From assembly GCA_024138025.1 (NCBI GenBank), contig JAMXBD010000055.1, positions 1,364,001 to 1,428,000 of the forward strand: DNA of 64,000 nucleotides, read 5' to 3'. The notes under the pieces were generated by a model that did not search any database, was not told where the DNA came from, and worked only from the letters and a program-made list of their open reading frames with translations. The translations under genes were made by a program, and so were the position numbers. Shown piece after piece: positions 34,801 to 47,104 of this stretch; position 1 is the stretch's first letter, and each line of letters begins with the position of its first letter. This DNA is from Combretum micranthum. Its lineage: Eukaryota; Streptophyta; Magnoliopsida; Myrtales; Combretaceae.

Positions 34801-36365
34801 TTAATGGAAAATTTTATAGTTTTAGATAACATCAATCTCGTCATTATTTAACAACTTATACCGTATCGAATTATTAAAATAATTAATAATTTAATTATTA
34901 TATTTATTTTAATGATTAGACAACGATGAAACTATAAAAACTTCCTGCTATTAATATATAATTATTATTTTTATATCATGTAAATATGATGTATATTATC
35001 TATTAAAGTCTTTTCCTTTTTGACTTTGAATATATATCATGTATGACATATTTGGGATTTATACTCCCACTAAGGTTTTAAATGAAATTTGATATCCTTG
35101 AATGCCTTATTCTGGCATTTATCTGAAGTTATTAGTTCTTCATCCAAACAAAGCTCTATAAAGGTTTTCTGGATTTTTAACGCCTATTAGGACCACTTCA
35201 ATGGAATAAAGTAGATATAAATCAATATAAATTTTTACTTGATTGGTTGGCAATTTTAAAATCTTACTTTTTACAATTAGATATTTTTATTTTAAAGTAA
35301 AGTTTGATTTAATGTGACATTTAATGGAACTTCATTTCAGAGTAAAAATCCTAGATGGTAAAAAATGAAACTTTAGTACTGATATGACAGTATTCAATTC
35401 ATATGATTAATGAAAAACACATAAACAAAGACTTGTTAATTTAGTTAGCATGAATAATGCTCTAACATAAAAGTGAAACATGCTCAAATTGAATACCTTT
35501 CCTGTCTTTCTAGAATGAGTAGTTGGCTAAAACAAAAGAAACAAAACTACAAAAACAAAAAAAGAGATATTGGGAAAAATAAATTGATCCTATAAATGCA
35601 TAAAAGCAAAAGCATTCCTGTCGTAGGAGGACTTGGCAGGACAGCCAAGGCCACCTACGGTCCCAACTTCCAACTCCCAACCCTGTCTTCTTTCTTAAAT
35701 TATATGCAGATATGTCCTTTCCACGTCGATAGAGTCGCAAAAGATCGTATCAACTCAAAACAGTGAATCACCATAGATCTTCATCAGGTGGGTATTCTGA
35801 AAGAGAGACGGAGGTAGAACCGTGGAATATAACATCACATAAGTAGGTCATTTCATGCCCATTCCCTGTTCGCTTTTAATATTAGAGATGTAACCGAAAG
35901 AATTTTTATAGAGTAGCTAATCCATCACTACAGAGTTTGGGATAAGTTAAACGATCCTATGCTAAACCTTATAAAGTTTTGGGCCTAGTTTTGGAATGTT
36001 TGTTGGGAACTCAAGCTCATTAAGAAAAAAATATATTTTTAATTAAAAAAATTAAAATCCAAACAAATTTAAAGTTTATATATTCAAGATACTGGTATAA
36101 TTTAATAAATACGATATACATTTTTAAATTTGTGGTTCAATTTAACAAAAAGTATATACATGTTTAAATGTATAGAATATTCATTTTTAATAATATTTGA
36201 TTTTAATTGATCATGATGACCTATTACAATGTTAAGCTAATTTAGAATAAAGAGAATAAATTTGAAAGGATTTTTTCTATACACCCATATTCTTAGAAAT
36301 AAATTTTCCATGAGTGGTGTGTGTTATTATATTGACCGAGTTTTAATAAATTAATTCATATTATC
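31801..36365. other. AT-rich intergenic DNA
   Basis: No recognisable gene. Minus-strand frames between 34,510 and 34,850 stay open in two frames and read protein-like, but match no family I know. A less AT-rich patch lies at 35,610-35,860. Degenerate TTGAGTCGAA/ACTCAAGT words at 32,790-33,060 belong to a dispersed repeat. Homopolymer tracts lie at 32,300-32,318, 31,350-31,367 and 34,028-34,045. Confidence 0.5.
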
Positions 36366-38000
36366 TTTTCCTATGATCCAATTAACACTAAGCAAGTGCA
36401 CCTATCAATTGTAGTATAGGAATCGATTATAGGGTCGTAATCCTTAGGGTTGTCAGCAAGTACTACTACTCACAATTTTAATTATTATCTAGCAATCAAT
36501 TAATCAAATCTTAATGAATTCAACCTATATTTAATAACTAATCTAAACTAATTATAAAATTTCACCAAATTACTATATAGAACAAGACTTAAAAGCAACT
36601 ACAATCAAGGTACTCAATAGGGTTACTCCATCAAATTAATATGAATTAAAGATAATTCATCATATTAATTACTTATCTACTGGAATTCTCAACTCATGGT
36701 CCTTACTCTCGCAATAAACCAATTCCAATTCCAATTTACACCCACTAGAAACTCTCCTAAATGAATGGATAAATCAGAATTGCATTAAAGTACTCTTTTA
36801 ATCCTTAAATTCCTTAAAAACATGCAGCAAACTTTCTAATAATATCTCTATTAACATGAGTAGTTTGTTCTAGTGACTTAGATCTACCCGATGGAACTGT
36901 TTCTCAACATTTTCCATCGAGATTTGGCATAGGATTATGTCGTGCACTACAATCTCCTAACTTTTATTAAGTCTCATCACTAGAAAATCGCAATTAATTA
37001 GATTACTAACAATTAGATGTACACTTCATGTTAAGATGGCTTCGTAAACCTAAATTTGCTACTCATGCATGATAAGATATGAGCACAAATTCAAAAACAA
37101 CATGATATAGAACAGAAAATGAGATGAGAAATAGAGAAAAGAAGAAACCCCTCTTGAATTACAACAAAGTAGATGTTATTGAACAACACGAACACTCGAT
37201 TCTAGATGTCTCTCTCGAGTTTTCTTCTAGAATCATTCACAGTACAACAATAGTTCTTCATAGTTATAAAGAATTTCACAAACGAACAAATATGAACCGG
37301 TGTTTTATATCACAAGAATGAAGTAGTTACTTTTTTCCCTTGGGTCCAAGATATTTATATTCCTAACATATTTTTCTAAGAGCTCTTTGAATGAAAGATT
37401 ACAGCTTTTCTAATGGAACACTATTTGGAGTATTATTGTAAAAGTCGTTTCTCTTAACCTTCCAAGTATCATGTTCGTGACTCTCCTCAAGATAGCCTCT
37501 AATTTAGTAGAAACCCTCTTGCCATCCTTACATCCTGACCGTGATTCTTCTTTTCATGTGGAAAAATTCTTATCCCTGCTTTAAGTCACGGTTGTGACTT
37601 TGATCTAGGTAGAAACTGAGCCTAATTAAACTACTTGGCTCTTCATCTCACGATCGTGATTCTTACTCTGAAAGCAAATTACAAATCCTTCATTGAGAAC
37701 ACGGTCGTGACTCTATGCTGTGTAGAGATTGCTCTCTATTTTCTCCACGTTTCTATTAATCACGATCGTGATTTTGTGATTTCTTCTAGTTCCTTCATTG
37801 ATACTTAGATCATGCTTGTGATTTTTCCCATCTTGATCATATTTCCTCTTTGATTTCTTCTAAAATCTTTATTAAATTCCAAGTTGGCTTGAAATGAACA
37901 TATACACCAATTAAGTATCCATTGCTCCTATAAATTAAGACAATAAACTTTAAATTGGACTTATTTGACACTTAAATGATTATTATGAATAGAAATAATT
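36366..38000. repeat. Unclassified noncoding repeat with palindrome cluster
   Basis: The left part has the phrase AGCAAGTGCACCTATCAATT followed by TATAGGGTCGTAATCC. The right part (37,536-37,822) has six copies of a TCACGATCGTGA-like palindrome. The AAGCAAGTGCACC phrase resembles sequence in noncoding plant retroelements, by memory. The ends are not defined, and no PBS, polypurine tract or ORF was found. The frame at 37,124-37,321 is probably chance. Confidence 0.35.
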
Positions 38001-39734
38001 CATGCCCATCAATAAGAAAAAAAAATATGAGTATGTATTTGAAAGGAAAAAAGTTTTTTTAAAAGATAAATTTAAATATAAATTAATTGTAATAAAAATA
38101 TTATTAGTTTCATCGAGTTTGGATTCAAGTAGCTTGTAGAGTTTATCGGATGATTTTTGGGTTTATGGACGAAAATACTGTAGGGTTTGGGATAGGTTTT
38201 GGGAAGCTAGTAAGGTATCGAGTTTGGATTTGAGTTTTGTAAAACCTATCCCAAACTTGGCTTGGCTACATCCTTATTTAATATTGTATTCCCCATCTCA
38301 TCCTAATTACTATACTAAAAGTTTGGTTATTGAAGTAGTCATGCACGAGTGGTCTGGATTGGTAGGTCCCAAATTGGATCTACTGCAATGGGACCTTATT
38401 TTTAAGGTCCGATTTTGCTTCGCTAACATCCAATTTTGAACATATCTAGATGAATATAGGATTTTGATTTTATTTTCCCCCCTAATTTTGGGTACATAAA
38501 GTCACGGAACTAAGGTGCAAACAAATCGATTTAGTTTATAAACTACTCGAGTTTGGCTAAATTTTTACTCAAATTCGATTCAAGAATATTTGAGTTGGAT
38601 CAAGCTCAAATGCAATTTACTCGAGTAATTTATCAAATCAAACTTGAATTTCATAATGTTTAACTTAATTAGCTCATGATCCTAATCGAACTTGAGTTAA
38701 GTATAAATATCAATTGATTTTGAGCAAATTTCGAATTTAATATTGTTTTCATTAAAATAAAAATATATTTTTAATATATTGAATCTAAATTAGTTTAATT
38801 GAGTTAAGTTCAAGTTTGAATTTGAAAATGAGTTTGAACTCAATACTATATAGTATTATTGATATGTAATTTTAGTCATAGGTTCCCTAGTTTCTAACTG
38901 ACCTTCTCAAGCCATGGTTTGATCTATTTAGACCCTAAGCCAACCTATTGGAAACCCATAATATTAGAGGTAGTGTGGGTAGTAGTGTAATATAAGAGAA
39001 GTGGTTATAGTGGCAGTATGATGTTGATAGTGTAAGCTATGGAGATGCGGTGGCAGCAATCTAGTGGCACTAATGGTTCAAGTGGGGGTGATGGTGTAAT
39101 AATGATAATGCCATGATGGTGCTGGCAGTGATGATCTAGTGGCGATGAAATTGGTGGCAAAAATGGCGGAAGGTAATTGTGGTGGTAAGATATTGGCATT
39201 TGTGGCAATAGCACTAGATGTGACAGTCAGGTGGCACTAGGAATTCATGGGTGTTTAGGTTAATGAGCCTGTCTTTATCTAATGTTTTCGTTAACTTTTA
39301 TGTTACGCTTGGCTCAATGTAATAAAACAAAGTAGGTCAAAGATAACAAATATTTTATTTTATCATTGGGTACTTTTAAAATATATATATATACATATAT
39401 ATACTTTTCATAAAAAAATAGTAATTTTTCTAGTGAAAAGAAGAACAAGGATTAATTGTATATTTCATATTACATGAAATAGATATATCTTATAATAAAA
39501 TTTTTTATAAATCAAACAAAAAAATATTTATTTCATGATACTAAAATAGAATACCAATCAAACATAACATTAAAGTAGATTTTATAGACCATCCAAATAA
39601 ATTTATGAAACTATACTGGTATCCAAAATTTTTAATCGAACACTTAAACAAATATGCATTGAACTTAGTTATATGAACATCCACTCACGGATATTTGTCC
39701 AATTATGAAATATAAGTTAAATAAACATTGGGAG

Positions 39735-39800
39735 GTATCATATAGCATTGCAAGGGTTGTGGGTTTGAGGTAACAAAAAGAAAAAGAAAAAGAAAAGAAA
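39735..39800 (+). repeat. Possible truncated SINE 3' part
   Basis: A B-box-like GGGTTTGAGGT within GTTGTGGGTTTGAGG is followed by an A-rich AAAAAGAAAAAG tail. No A box is convincing. It could be coincidence. Confidence 0.22.
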
Positions 39801-41307
39801 TTTATAAAAATGACGAAGAAGAAGCATTAGATTGCTACTGTAATTTGAAGTTTCATAGCTGTTCTGTAAAATTATCCTTAATTCTAAAATTTGCTCAGCG
39901 TTATAGTACCAAAACTTATACTAAGAAACAAAAACAGAAGGAATTTCTACAGATCTTTAAGTCAAATATTTAACCGATGAATAATAAATATGTATAGCAA
40001 TTGGTATATTTACTATTGTAATTATAATTGTATATTAATTTGATATATAATTGATGATACTGACCTTTTTAAAATTAACGGTGCCACCATAAAATTTTCT
40101 TAAATTACCATGCTCCATGCTTAAAAGGGAAATGAAAAAAAAAAAAAAAGATGTAGCTGCCACTTGCATGGAAACTATGATTATATGAGACATATTTCAT
40201 TATAGGAAAAAAGATGCAACATCTCTAACTTACCTGTAATAAAATTACAAAAATATAACTTATACAAAATTAATTACTAATATATTTCAACAAAATCGTA
40301 TTTTGAAAATGCTGACTTAATCTATAATAAAGAACTTCCATTTGAAACTTTGAAGATGCGATGGTATAGCAAACTTATATGCTGAAAATCCCATTTCACT
40401 GGCTCGTACAATTCCAATTAATTGCACCACAGAGGACCATCGACTAGCCCTCTTCCAATTCCCACCTTCCATCGACGCCACCCTCTCTGTTGAAAAGCAC
40501 CAACGAGAAGATCCCCAGAATTTGAGAAAAGATTTAATAGGTATTACATGCTATGTGTAATGTTTAAGTGGTAGCTAATTTTTAATGATTTTCTAACATA
40601 TGGGTTATGGGTGGTAGTTATTTTCAAAACTATCCATTATATTATTCATATATTAGAAAATTATTGAAAGTTACACAATATGTGTACATCTACGTGGCAT
40701 GTATCATCCATGGAAGTTTTTTTCCGAAAACCCTAACTCTAACTCTAAACCGACTGGTCTGAAGAAGTTGCATAAAGAGGAGAATGGGGATGGTGATGTG
40801 AATAAGGGTTTCGTGCGAAGAAGTTGCGGAAAGAGGAGAATAAAGATGATGATTAGACCAAGGGTTTTGAGGATGAGAGAGATGGAATGATGATGACTAA
40901 ATTGGTTGTTGGTGATGATAATGTAAATCGCATTTTAGATTATTTTAAGTATGCAATTTATATGCGACGTAAAAATTATGTGTCTAACATGCGATTTTAG
41001 TACTATATAACTATGCTTTGAAACGCTTAAAAAGGTCATACTGCTTTGGAAAAGGTTTTCATGCAGACTTTATAAAATATGGGAGACTATGTTGATACCA
41101 TCTTTGGAGGTACCAAAAACGATCCGCTGGAGTCCATATTGGCTAGATAGGTGCGGAAGCAATAGACCTTTAGACTGCGTAAATGTATGAGGTCCATTTA
41201 AAAACCCTTTTGAAATGTTTAAAGGTAGTTCCCCATATTTCATAAAGCTTATCCTTGCCATGTTATATTCTCAGTGGCAGTAAAATCCTTAAAAAATGAT
41301 TTATTAA

Positions 41308-41311
<4 letters not shown>

Positions 41312-41354
<43 letters not shown>
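41312..41354. repeat. (AAT)n microsatellite
   Basis: About 14 uninterrupted AAT/TAA triplets. A plus-strand frame reads them as poly-asparagine; that is a chance ORF. Confidence 0.95.
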
Positions 41355-42840
41355 TTTTTAAGGATATTAACAATTTCTTGGGTGCCTTATTTGCATACGA
41401 TTCGTCAAGAGAGAATATTTTATATGTTTCGAAATCTAAAGAATAAAACAGGCGATAAAGGGCGTTGTCATCGTGCCGTGAAAAGATTGTTATTACAGTG
41501 AGAAAAAAAATGGAATTGACTATTATAGAAACCCTATCCAGTTTTCCAAGTTTAAATTTTATGGTTGGAACATATGAAAAGTCTATTAAATGGCTCTACC
41601 TTGCACGTGAGGAAGATTTTTTTCTGTTTTGCTTTCCTTTTCCCTTTCCAAAAGGAATAAAATTTATTCAATAAAGGTAATGGAATACAAGCACGTAGAA
41701 TGCTCTGGTAAAACTAACAACAAGATGATTTAGAAGAACTAAGAAGCTTTGCTTATAGGAAAGTTAACTGCTGAATAAAATCATCTGGTGTGCACATACA
41801 CTATATTAAGAATTGGTTATTTCAGTAAAAAAAAAAAAAAATTGTGATATTTCACCAACAAAAGTTTTCGGTACACCATGAGAGATATTTAATATCGATC
41901 TATGAGTCCGATACAATATAAATCAATTTATCATCAGTCAAAAATCTTTGAGCTTAAATTTGAAAAAGATTCAAGTAATCACTTGTTGGTGTGACAATTG
42001 ATTACTTGATAGGTGTTGTCCAAAACACGATTTAGCTCATTCATTTGTCCGGTTTATCATTTTTCAATTTGAAATTCAATAAAAATAGAAAAAGCCAAGC
42101 TCAATGTTTTGTTAAATCTTCCACAATTTTCTCTTCTTAATTTTTATTAATTTATAAATTTATTAGTGTGATAGTCTTGATTCTTAAATTCTTAAAATAC
42201 TTTTAACATCCTTCTAATTTCTTCTTTCTCATTATTCTAACTATTAATTTATGAAAAATGGTAAATGACAGAAGACATTGTCACATTAGTACTAAAGGCA
42301 AAGTAGTAAGTACTGATGTTCACCAACTATTTAATTGTTAAAAGCAATCAATTAGTTATAGTGTTGGAAAGTAGTTTGCAAGCTTGCAAGCAATCCAACT
42401 TTAATCTACCTTAAGATTGTGTTTGGATATTTCATCAATACTTTATTTTAATATAATAATTGACACTTCTCAAAAGGGGGTCTAATAAGATTAGTCTAAA
42501 GTTATCATATCACGTGTATACTTATAATATGAGAACTGTCTTACAAGTTAGAGATTACAAGATTCTACTTATTTATAAATATCTCTTACCTAAATAATAC
42601 ATATACATATAATAGTATTATTGAAATTCAACTATAGAATCCGATGTTTCACATACCACCAAGATTGCAGAGAATCGGTATCCTTTACCAAAGTAAAATT
42701 TAGGTTTCAGCCTGTAGATTACAAAGTCTTAAATGTTTATACAATCTATCTAAATTGTATCATAAGGTTATTGTAACCCATCTTTCTAACTTCATGTAAG
42801 TCTAATGGAGAAATACTCTTCACTCATTCTTAATCCAATC

Positions 42841-43480
42841 CTAACAGCATTATCTCTGCATCAAAATTGTTGGGGGGTGAGCGAAGACACAGCTTAGTGA
42901 GTTTGTTCCTCACTTTTAGCGGTTACGCAAGTTATCAAGCATTAAATTAACATTCATGGAGATCTATCTACACACGATATGAAAGCACACGTGATGAATG
43001 CAAGCAACACATCTATGAGAGTCTGGAGCCATGGATGATGTAGATTTATGCTGTCTACACATCAGTTGTCTCCCATATTTACCCGCATGGGACAGCCCGC
43101 CTTACCTGAACGGGCCTATCTGGTGGTTAAAGTCTATCCAGACTCACTTAATGCTTACCCGTCATTAGTGAAAGCAAATATTCCCACGTGTTTTATGCTG
43201 GTTAATATTTCAATTTGACTATCACCAAATAATGATAAATCAATTTGACCATCACCAAATAATGGTGAATCAAGCTAACCATTTCCAAATATTGGTGAAT
43301 TAGACAGGTAGACCCCGACTCAAGTAGCATTTATTGCCAAAACATTACTAGGAAATGTCCCAGGTTTATTTCATAAACTCATTTGGTAAAACTCTTTTAA
43401 AAGATGAACAAAGAGCGACTTGAGATTCTCTAAGTCATGTTCTTTTGAAAATGCATTTCGAAAATACTTTTAATTGCAAA
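42841..43480. repeat. Degenerate LTR-like remnant
   Basis: Phrases such as GAGCGAAGACACAGCTTAGTG, CCCGCATGGGACAGCCCGCC and TGGTTAAAGTCTATCCAGACT resemble the middle parts of Ty3/gypsy LTRs (compare ACAGCCCCACCTTCC in LTR A at 45,033). No ends or coding part visible. It includes an exact three-unit 30-bp tandem repeat at 43,211-43,300. Confidence 0.35.
43211..43300. repeat. 30-bp tandem repeat, three units
   Basis: Units 43,211-43,240, 43,241-43,270 and 43,271-43,300 are exactly 30 bp each, with cores ATCACCAAATAATGGTGAAT or variants. The middle unit is a small hairpin (TCACC...GGTGA). Confidence 0.8.
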
Positions 43481-44316
43481 TCCGAGACTTTTCTTATAGG
43501 GGATTTCAATCACATGTGATGAGTATATCTAATTAGTTTAGTCAAGTAATTATATTTATCCATTTATTTTGGAGATCATGCAGATGATGGCCTCACAATA
43601 ACCAGTCATTCAACAAACAGATAGTACAACCAATAGCAACCAGTAATAAACACAAGCAAATAGCAGATCATAAAAAATCCATCGCCTGAGCATTCTTGTT
43701 TTTTTGATATCACCTTGAGAAATACCTGGGGTTTAAGAACTCAGACTCAATATCTCCTATAAAATGAAATATCAAATATCCATTATTATACTTGTTATTT
43801 GTATGATGATTCTGGTTGTGCTCATTCGTGTTCTAATTCAAAATTTATTAATCTTGATATATATATATTTGTAATTAATTAGGAGTTCCAAGTTTTATAA
43901 AGGCTATATTCTTCCGATAAAGTCATGAAATCCGCAATAATACATTTTATGTAAGAGAAGTATTCTTATAATTTTTTTCAAATTTCAGTTTAACTGTGTA
44001 AATTGAAATTGAACCTATTATATTCCTTTTAGCTTTGTTTTCAATATGCAAATAGTCAATATGTTGTCCATAAAGTTTTCTATTTTCTATAAATTTCGAA
44101 TTAATGGGTTTTATTAATTAAAAGTGGTCTAAATAGTTTCCGATGTTAGTTTTTATCGAGTAATCTTTAACTAAGCCTATTATGCACATTTTTACTTCGA
44201 TTTTTACATATAAATAGGCTTGAAAAACTTGTTTTGAGTACTATATGATAGTTAACTTAATTTTATTAATATGTAAATTTGTTTATTCCATGAATGCTAG
44301 TAGGTGTTATAGAATA
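43481..44316. other. AT-rich DNA left of element A
   Basis: No gene or RNA seen. The last five bases before element A are GAATA (44,312-44,316), the probable left half of its target-site duplication; the right half was lost with the deletion at 52,604. Confidence 0.5.
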
Positions 44317-44949
44317 TGTAACGACCCGCTATCACCCCTAAATTTAAAATAGGCGTTAACAGTTCCCCAACCACATATAACCTATAAGATTATATGTAAG
44401 GTTGCCTGAAAGAATTGTTTGAGAAATTGTTTATCTAATTCCATATAGATAATATACAATAGGAAATATAGATTTTTTTTTTCCTAAAACCGTAAACAAA
44501 ACTATACCACTATACTACCAACATATTTTACAAAGGAAGCAACTTAATTACTACATAGCTAAGTACACATATATATATATATATATATACATATTACATC
44601 CAAAGGTTTCTTACAAGCCTTAACAAAATCTTCCAAACACAATCTAGACTAACACTTTAATTACATCATAAACAAAAGGAATCACTTCTAATCTATTACA
44701 AATCATAGGGTTCCATTGATTTCAGGGTTAGCTCTAATCCTCTAAACCATCAAGAAAATCTTCAAAGTCGGTTTCGTACCCCATACTGGAATAGAACTCA
44801 TCGGAGTCATCACCTGAAATGGATAAAAATGAGCCAAAGGCCCAGTACACAAGTAACGAATACAAATGCAAAGTGGGTCACACATTCTTAGACTAATGCA
44901 TTATGCAACAATCAATGGTTATTGTTAAGTTTTTAGTTAGTAAAATAAC

Positions 44950-45190
44950 ACAGGAGTATTCAAACTCCGGATAACAAGGATCTAGTATTACGTCCGCCTC
45001 CCTAAGTGGTCCTTACTGTTTATACAGACTAGACAGCCCCACCTTCCGGCATAGCCCGTAATACTAAGGGATCCTGAGCAATGTATCACGATGCTCAGGA
45101 GGTTGATATGAGTAGCACGGATACTCATATCTCCTAAACAATTCTATCCGTTAATGAGAAAGTACCCTGCCTCCAATCTAAGCAGGGTGC
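44950..45190 (-). other. Cluster of perfect stems in LTR A
   Basis: Five perfect stems: GGAGT/ACTCC (44,953/44,964), TAGTATTACG/CGTAATACTA (44,983/45,057), CCTGAGCA/TGCTCAGG (45,073/45,092), GATATGAGTA/TACTCATATC (45,105/45,122, loop GCACGGA), ACCCTGC/GCAGGGT (45,164/45,182). The first, third and fourth have counterparts in LTR B at 58,831-58,930. A role in transcript structure is inference. Confidence 0.75.
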
Positions 45191-45579
45191 TGCTCTCCGA
45201 ACCAGATTCAATGGCAAACAAGGACAAGCAACACTCATCAATTAATAAAGTTTTCTTAATTTAAAGTAGTTTGGTTGTGATGCCTATCCTAACAAGGAAA
45301 CAAGCAACTTACTGCGTACCTGAGATAGCTCGAGAATTAACGGGGTTAGCTGGGGGAGAATCTATCACTGTTTAACACAATATTAAATTTCACACTTAGT
45401 TTAAGCACTAATTAACTAGTTGAAAATACAATTAATCAAAGAAATTAAAATAAATTAATACAAGGTCATAATAAAGCATTTAAACATCCTATTATATCAT
45501 AGAACACTCAACAAATACTTAATTAATCATATATCAAACTTCGAAAAATTTGGAAGAAAGTTTTTAAAATTTAAAAGCA

Positions 45580-46060
45580 CAGGAGATACGCCGGCATTCA
45601 AAGCTGGTGGCTTTGAATCGGTGTTCAATAAGCTAAAGATCAGCACTGCTAACGCTGGCAGCGTTCAAGAATACACCGGCTGTCTTCATTCTACGCCGGC
45701 AGCTTTGAGCCGGTGTAGAATACAAATCCAAATCTTCAAAAATTGCCGAGAGGTACACGGGGTTGATCCACGCCCGTGAATACCCCCAACACCGGTAGTG
45801 TATCCATGTACGCTGGCAGCCTTTGATCCTACGTCGGCGACCTTAGGCCTGACGTTAAAAAGTAGGATTCTGTTCCCATTTTACACCGCCTCTAAGTCGG
45901 TGGCGTTGGAATCCTAGTAGCTGGCATACATTTTGAAAAATGAACGCTGACAGACTTTTCCAGTCAAAGTTGGTAGCGTTTAAACGGCTTTAAGAAATTT
46001 GATTCTGTTCACTTCCAACACCTCCTATAAGCCGGCGGCGTAGAAGCCCTAGATGCCAGT
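45580..46060 (-). repeat. GC-rich hairpin module zone in LTR A
   Basis: Recurring GCCGGC, GCCGGTG and GCTGGCAGCG words form inverted repeats: ATTCAAAGC/GCTTTGAAT (45,596/45,610) and CTACGCCGGC/GCCGGTGTAG (45,691/45,709, one mismatch). The base composition is far richer in G+C than the surroundings. It sits at the same relative place in the LTR as the 105-bp repeats of LTR B. Confidence 0.65.
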
Positions 46061-47052
46061 GTAAGACCAAATTTTAGCCTATACGAAAATGTTTTTGATT
46101 TCCCCTGTTTTATTACAAAATTTGTTCACTTTCAAAAATTTCCCAAACTTAGTCTAAACTTTCCAAAGCTTGTTATATGTTACAAACACTATCCTAACAA
46201 CATAAATTCTACTTCTAACCATCAAAACACTAATCACACTTCAAATTCACATCTCAAATACTCAATCCTTCAATCTTCCAAAACACTCATCCCCACACAT
46301 CAACACTCATATAAGATATACAATACCATTCCTTTAGCCATATAATCCCATTCAAACTATCATCAATGCACCAAATCAATCCCATGCCAATTGTTACATA
46401 AAATTCATTTCTATCTAACATTTACAAACAAACACAATATAAAACATAAAATGAAAAGATAACGTTTGCATTTAACTTACATGACTAAATCTTGGCTTGG
46501 AATGATGTTTAAATCCAAAAGCTTATAGTTGATCTTGGCTTAGGGTTTAAGATTTTGAGTTGGAGAAGGAAGAAAGAAAGAAAAGAAAAGAAAAGAAAAT
46601 TCGTATGGGGAAATAGGGTTGCCAAAAAGAGGTCCTAACTTGTTTAAAACTAAGCCAATACTCATCCAATAATTGTCATTAGGGGTACATTTGACCTAAG
46701 GTTAATTTGGGTTAATTTCAATTGCATTTGAGTTGTATTTAAGCTTAAAAGGTGGACTTAAAGTTTACCAAATTTCTGTCATTAATCTAAAAAATTCAAA
46801 AGTAATTTTATTAAATTCTAAACATATCACATGCATATTAATTTGAAAAAAACACACATATTCATTACACTATACACACATTTATACATATCAAATAATA
46901 ATATTAATTTCATAATACTATACACATACAAAATAACACATGTCTAACACATTCACTAATTATATTAACCAAGCACATATGTATATATATATATATATAT
47001 TTCATTTCAATAACACATTAATATGTAATTTAAGGAATGCATAGCTATTTCA

Positions 47053-47066
47053 TTCTCTCTTCCTTC
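47053..47066 (-). other. Polypurine tract of element A
   Basis: On the minus strand GAAGGAAGAGAGAA ends directly at the LTR start TGAAATAGC. It serves as the plus-strand primer site in reverse transcription. The homologous tract of element B is at 53,277-53,290. Confidence 0.85.
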
Positions 47067-47104
47067 AAAAAGTTTCGTCCTCGAAACTTAGCTTACCTTA
47101 ACCA

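Larger units (their letters stand above)
38001..42840. other. AT-rich intergenic DNA
   Basis: No gene supported. It contains degenerate CGAGTTTGG/CTTGAATT words at 38,500-38,860, a GTGGCA/GATGGTG-rich degenerate triplet stretch at 38,960-39,240, a possible SINE tail at 39,735-39,800 and (AAT)n at 41,312-41,354. A comparatively GC-rich patch at 40,400-40,530 and 40,690-40,890 includes a 63-codon frame (40,699-40,890) with no known relative; it could be a decayed exon. Confidence 0.5.
44317..47052 (-). repeat. 3' LTR of element A (complete, 2,736 bp)
   Basis: Bounded by TGTAACGACC on the left and GCTATTTCA on the right (plus strand); the polypurine tract abuts the right end. It contains a series of inverted repeats: 44,373-44,397; 44,953-44,968; 44,983-45,066; 45,073-45,099; 45,105-45,131; 45,164-45,188; and a GC-richer hairpin-rich zone at 45,580-46,060. 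(TA)n tracts occur near 44,570 and 46,983-47,001. Small ORFs inside are chance frames. Confidence 0.9.

Noticed and set aside
35510..35740. 76-codon minus-strand ORF in a less AT-rich patch
   Set aside because: Looks like chance reading with a hydrophobic end; no supporting signal.
39005..39214. Proline/histidine-rich minus-strand ORF
   Set aside because: Translation of a degenerate GTGGCA/GATGGTG triplet stretch.
41274..41501. Poly-asparagine ORF
   Set aside because: Produced by the (AAT)n microsatellite.
43211..43300. CRISPR-like array
   Set aside because: Units are contiguous 30-bp repeats without spacers in plant-type nuclear DNA.
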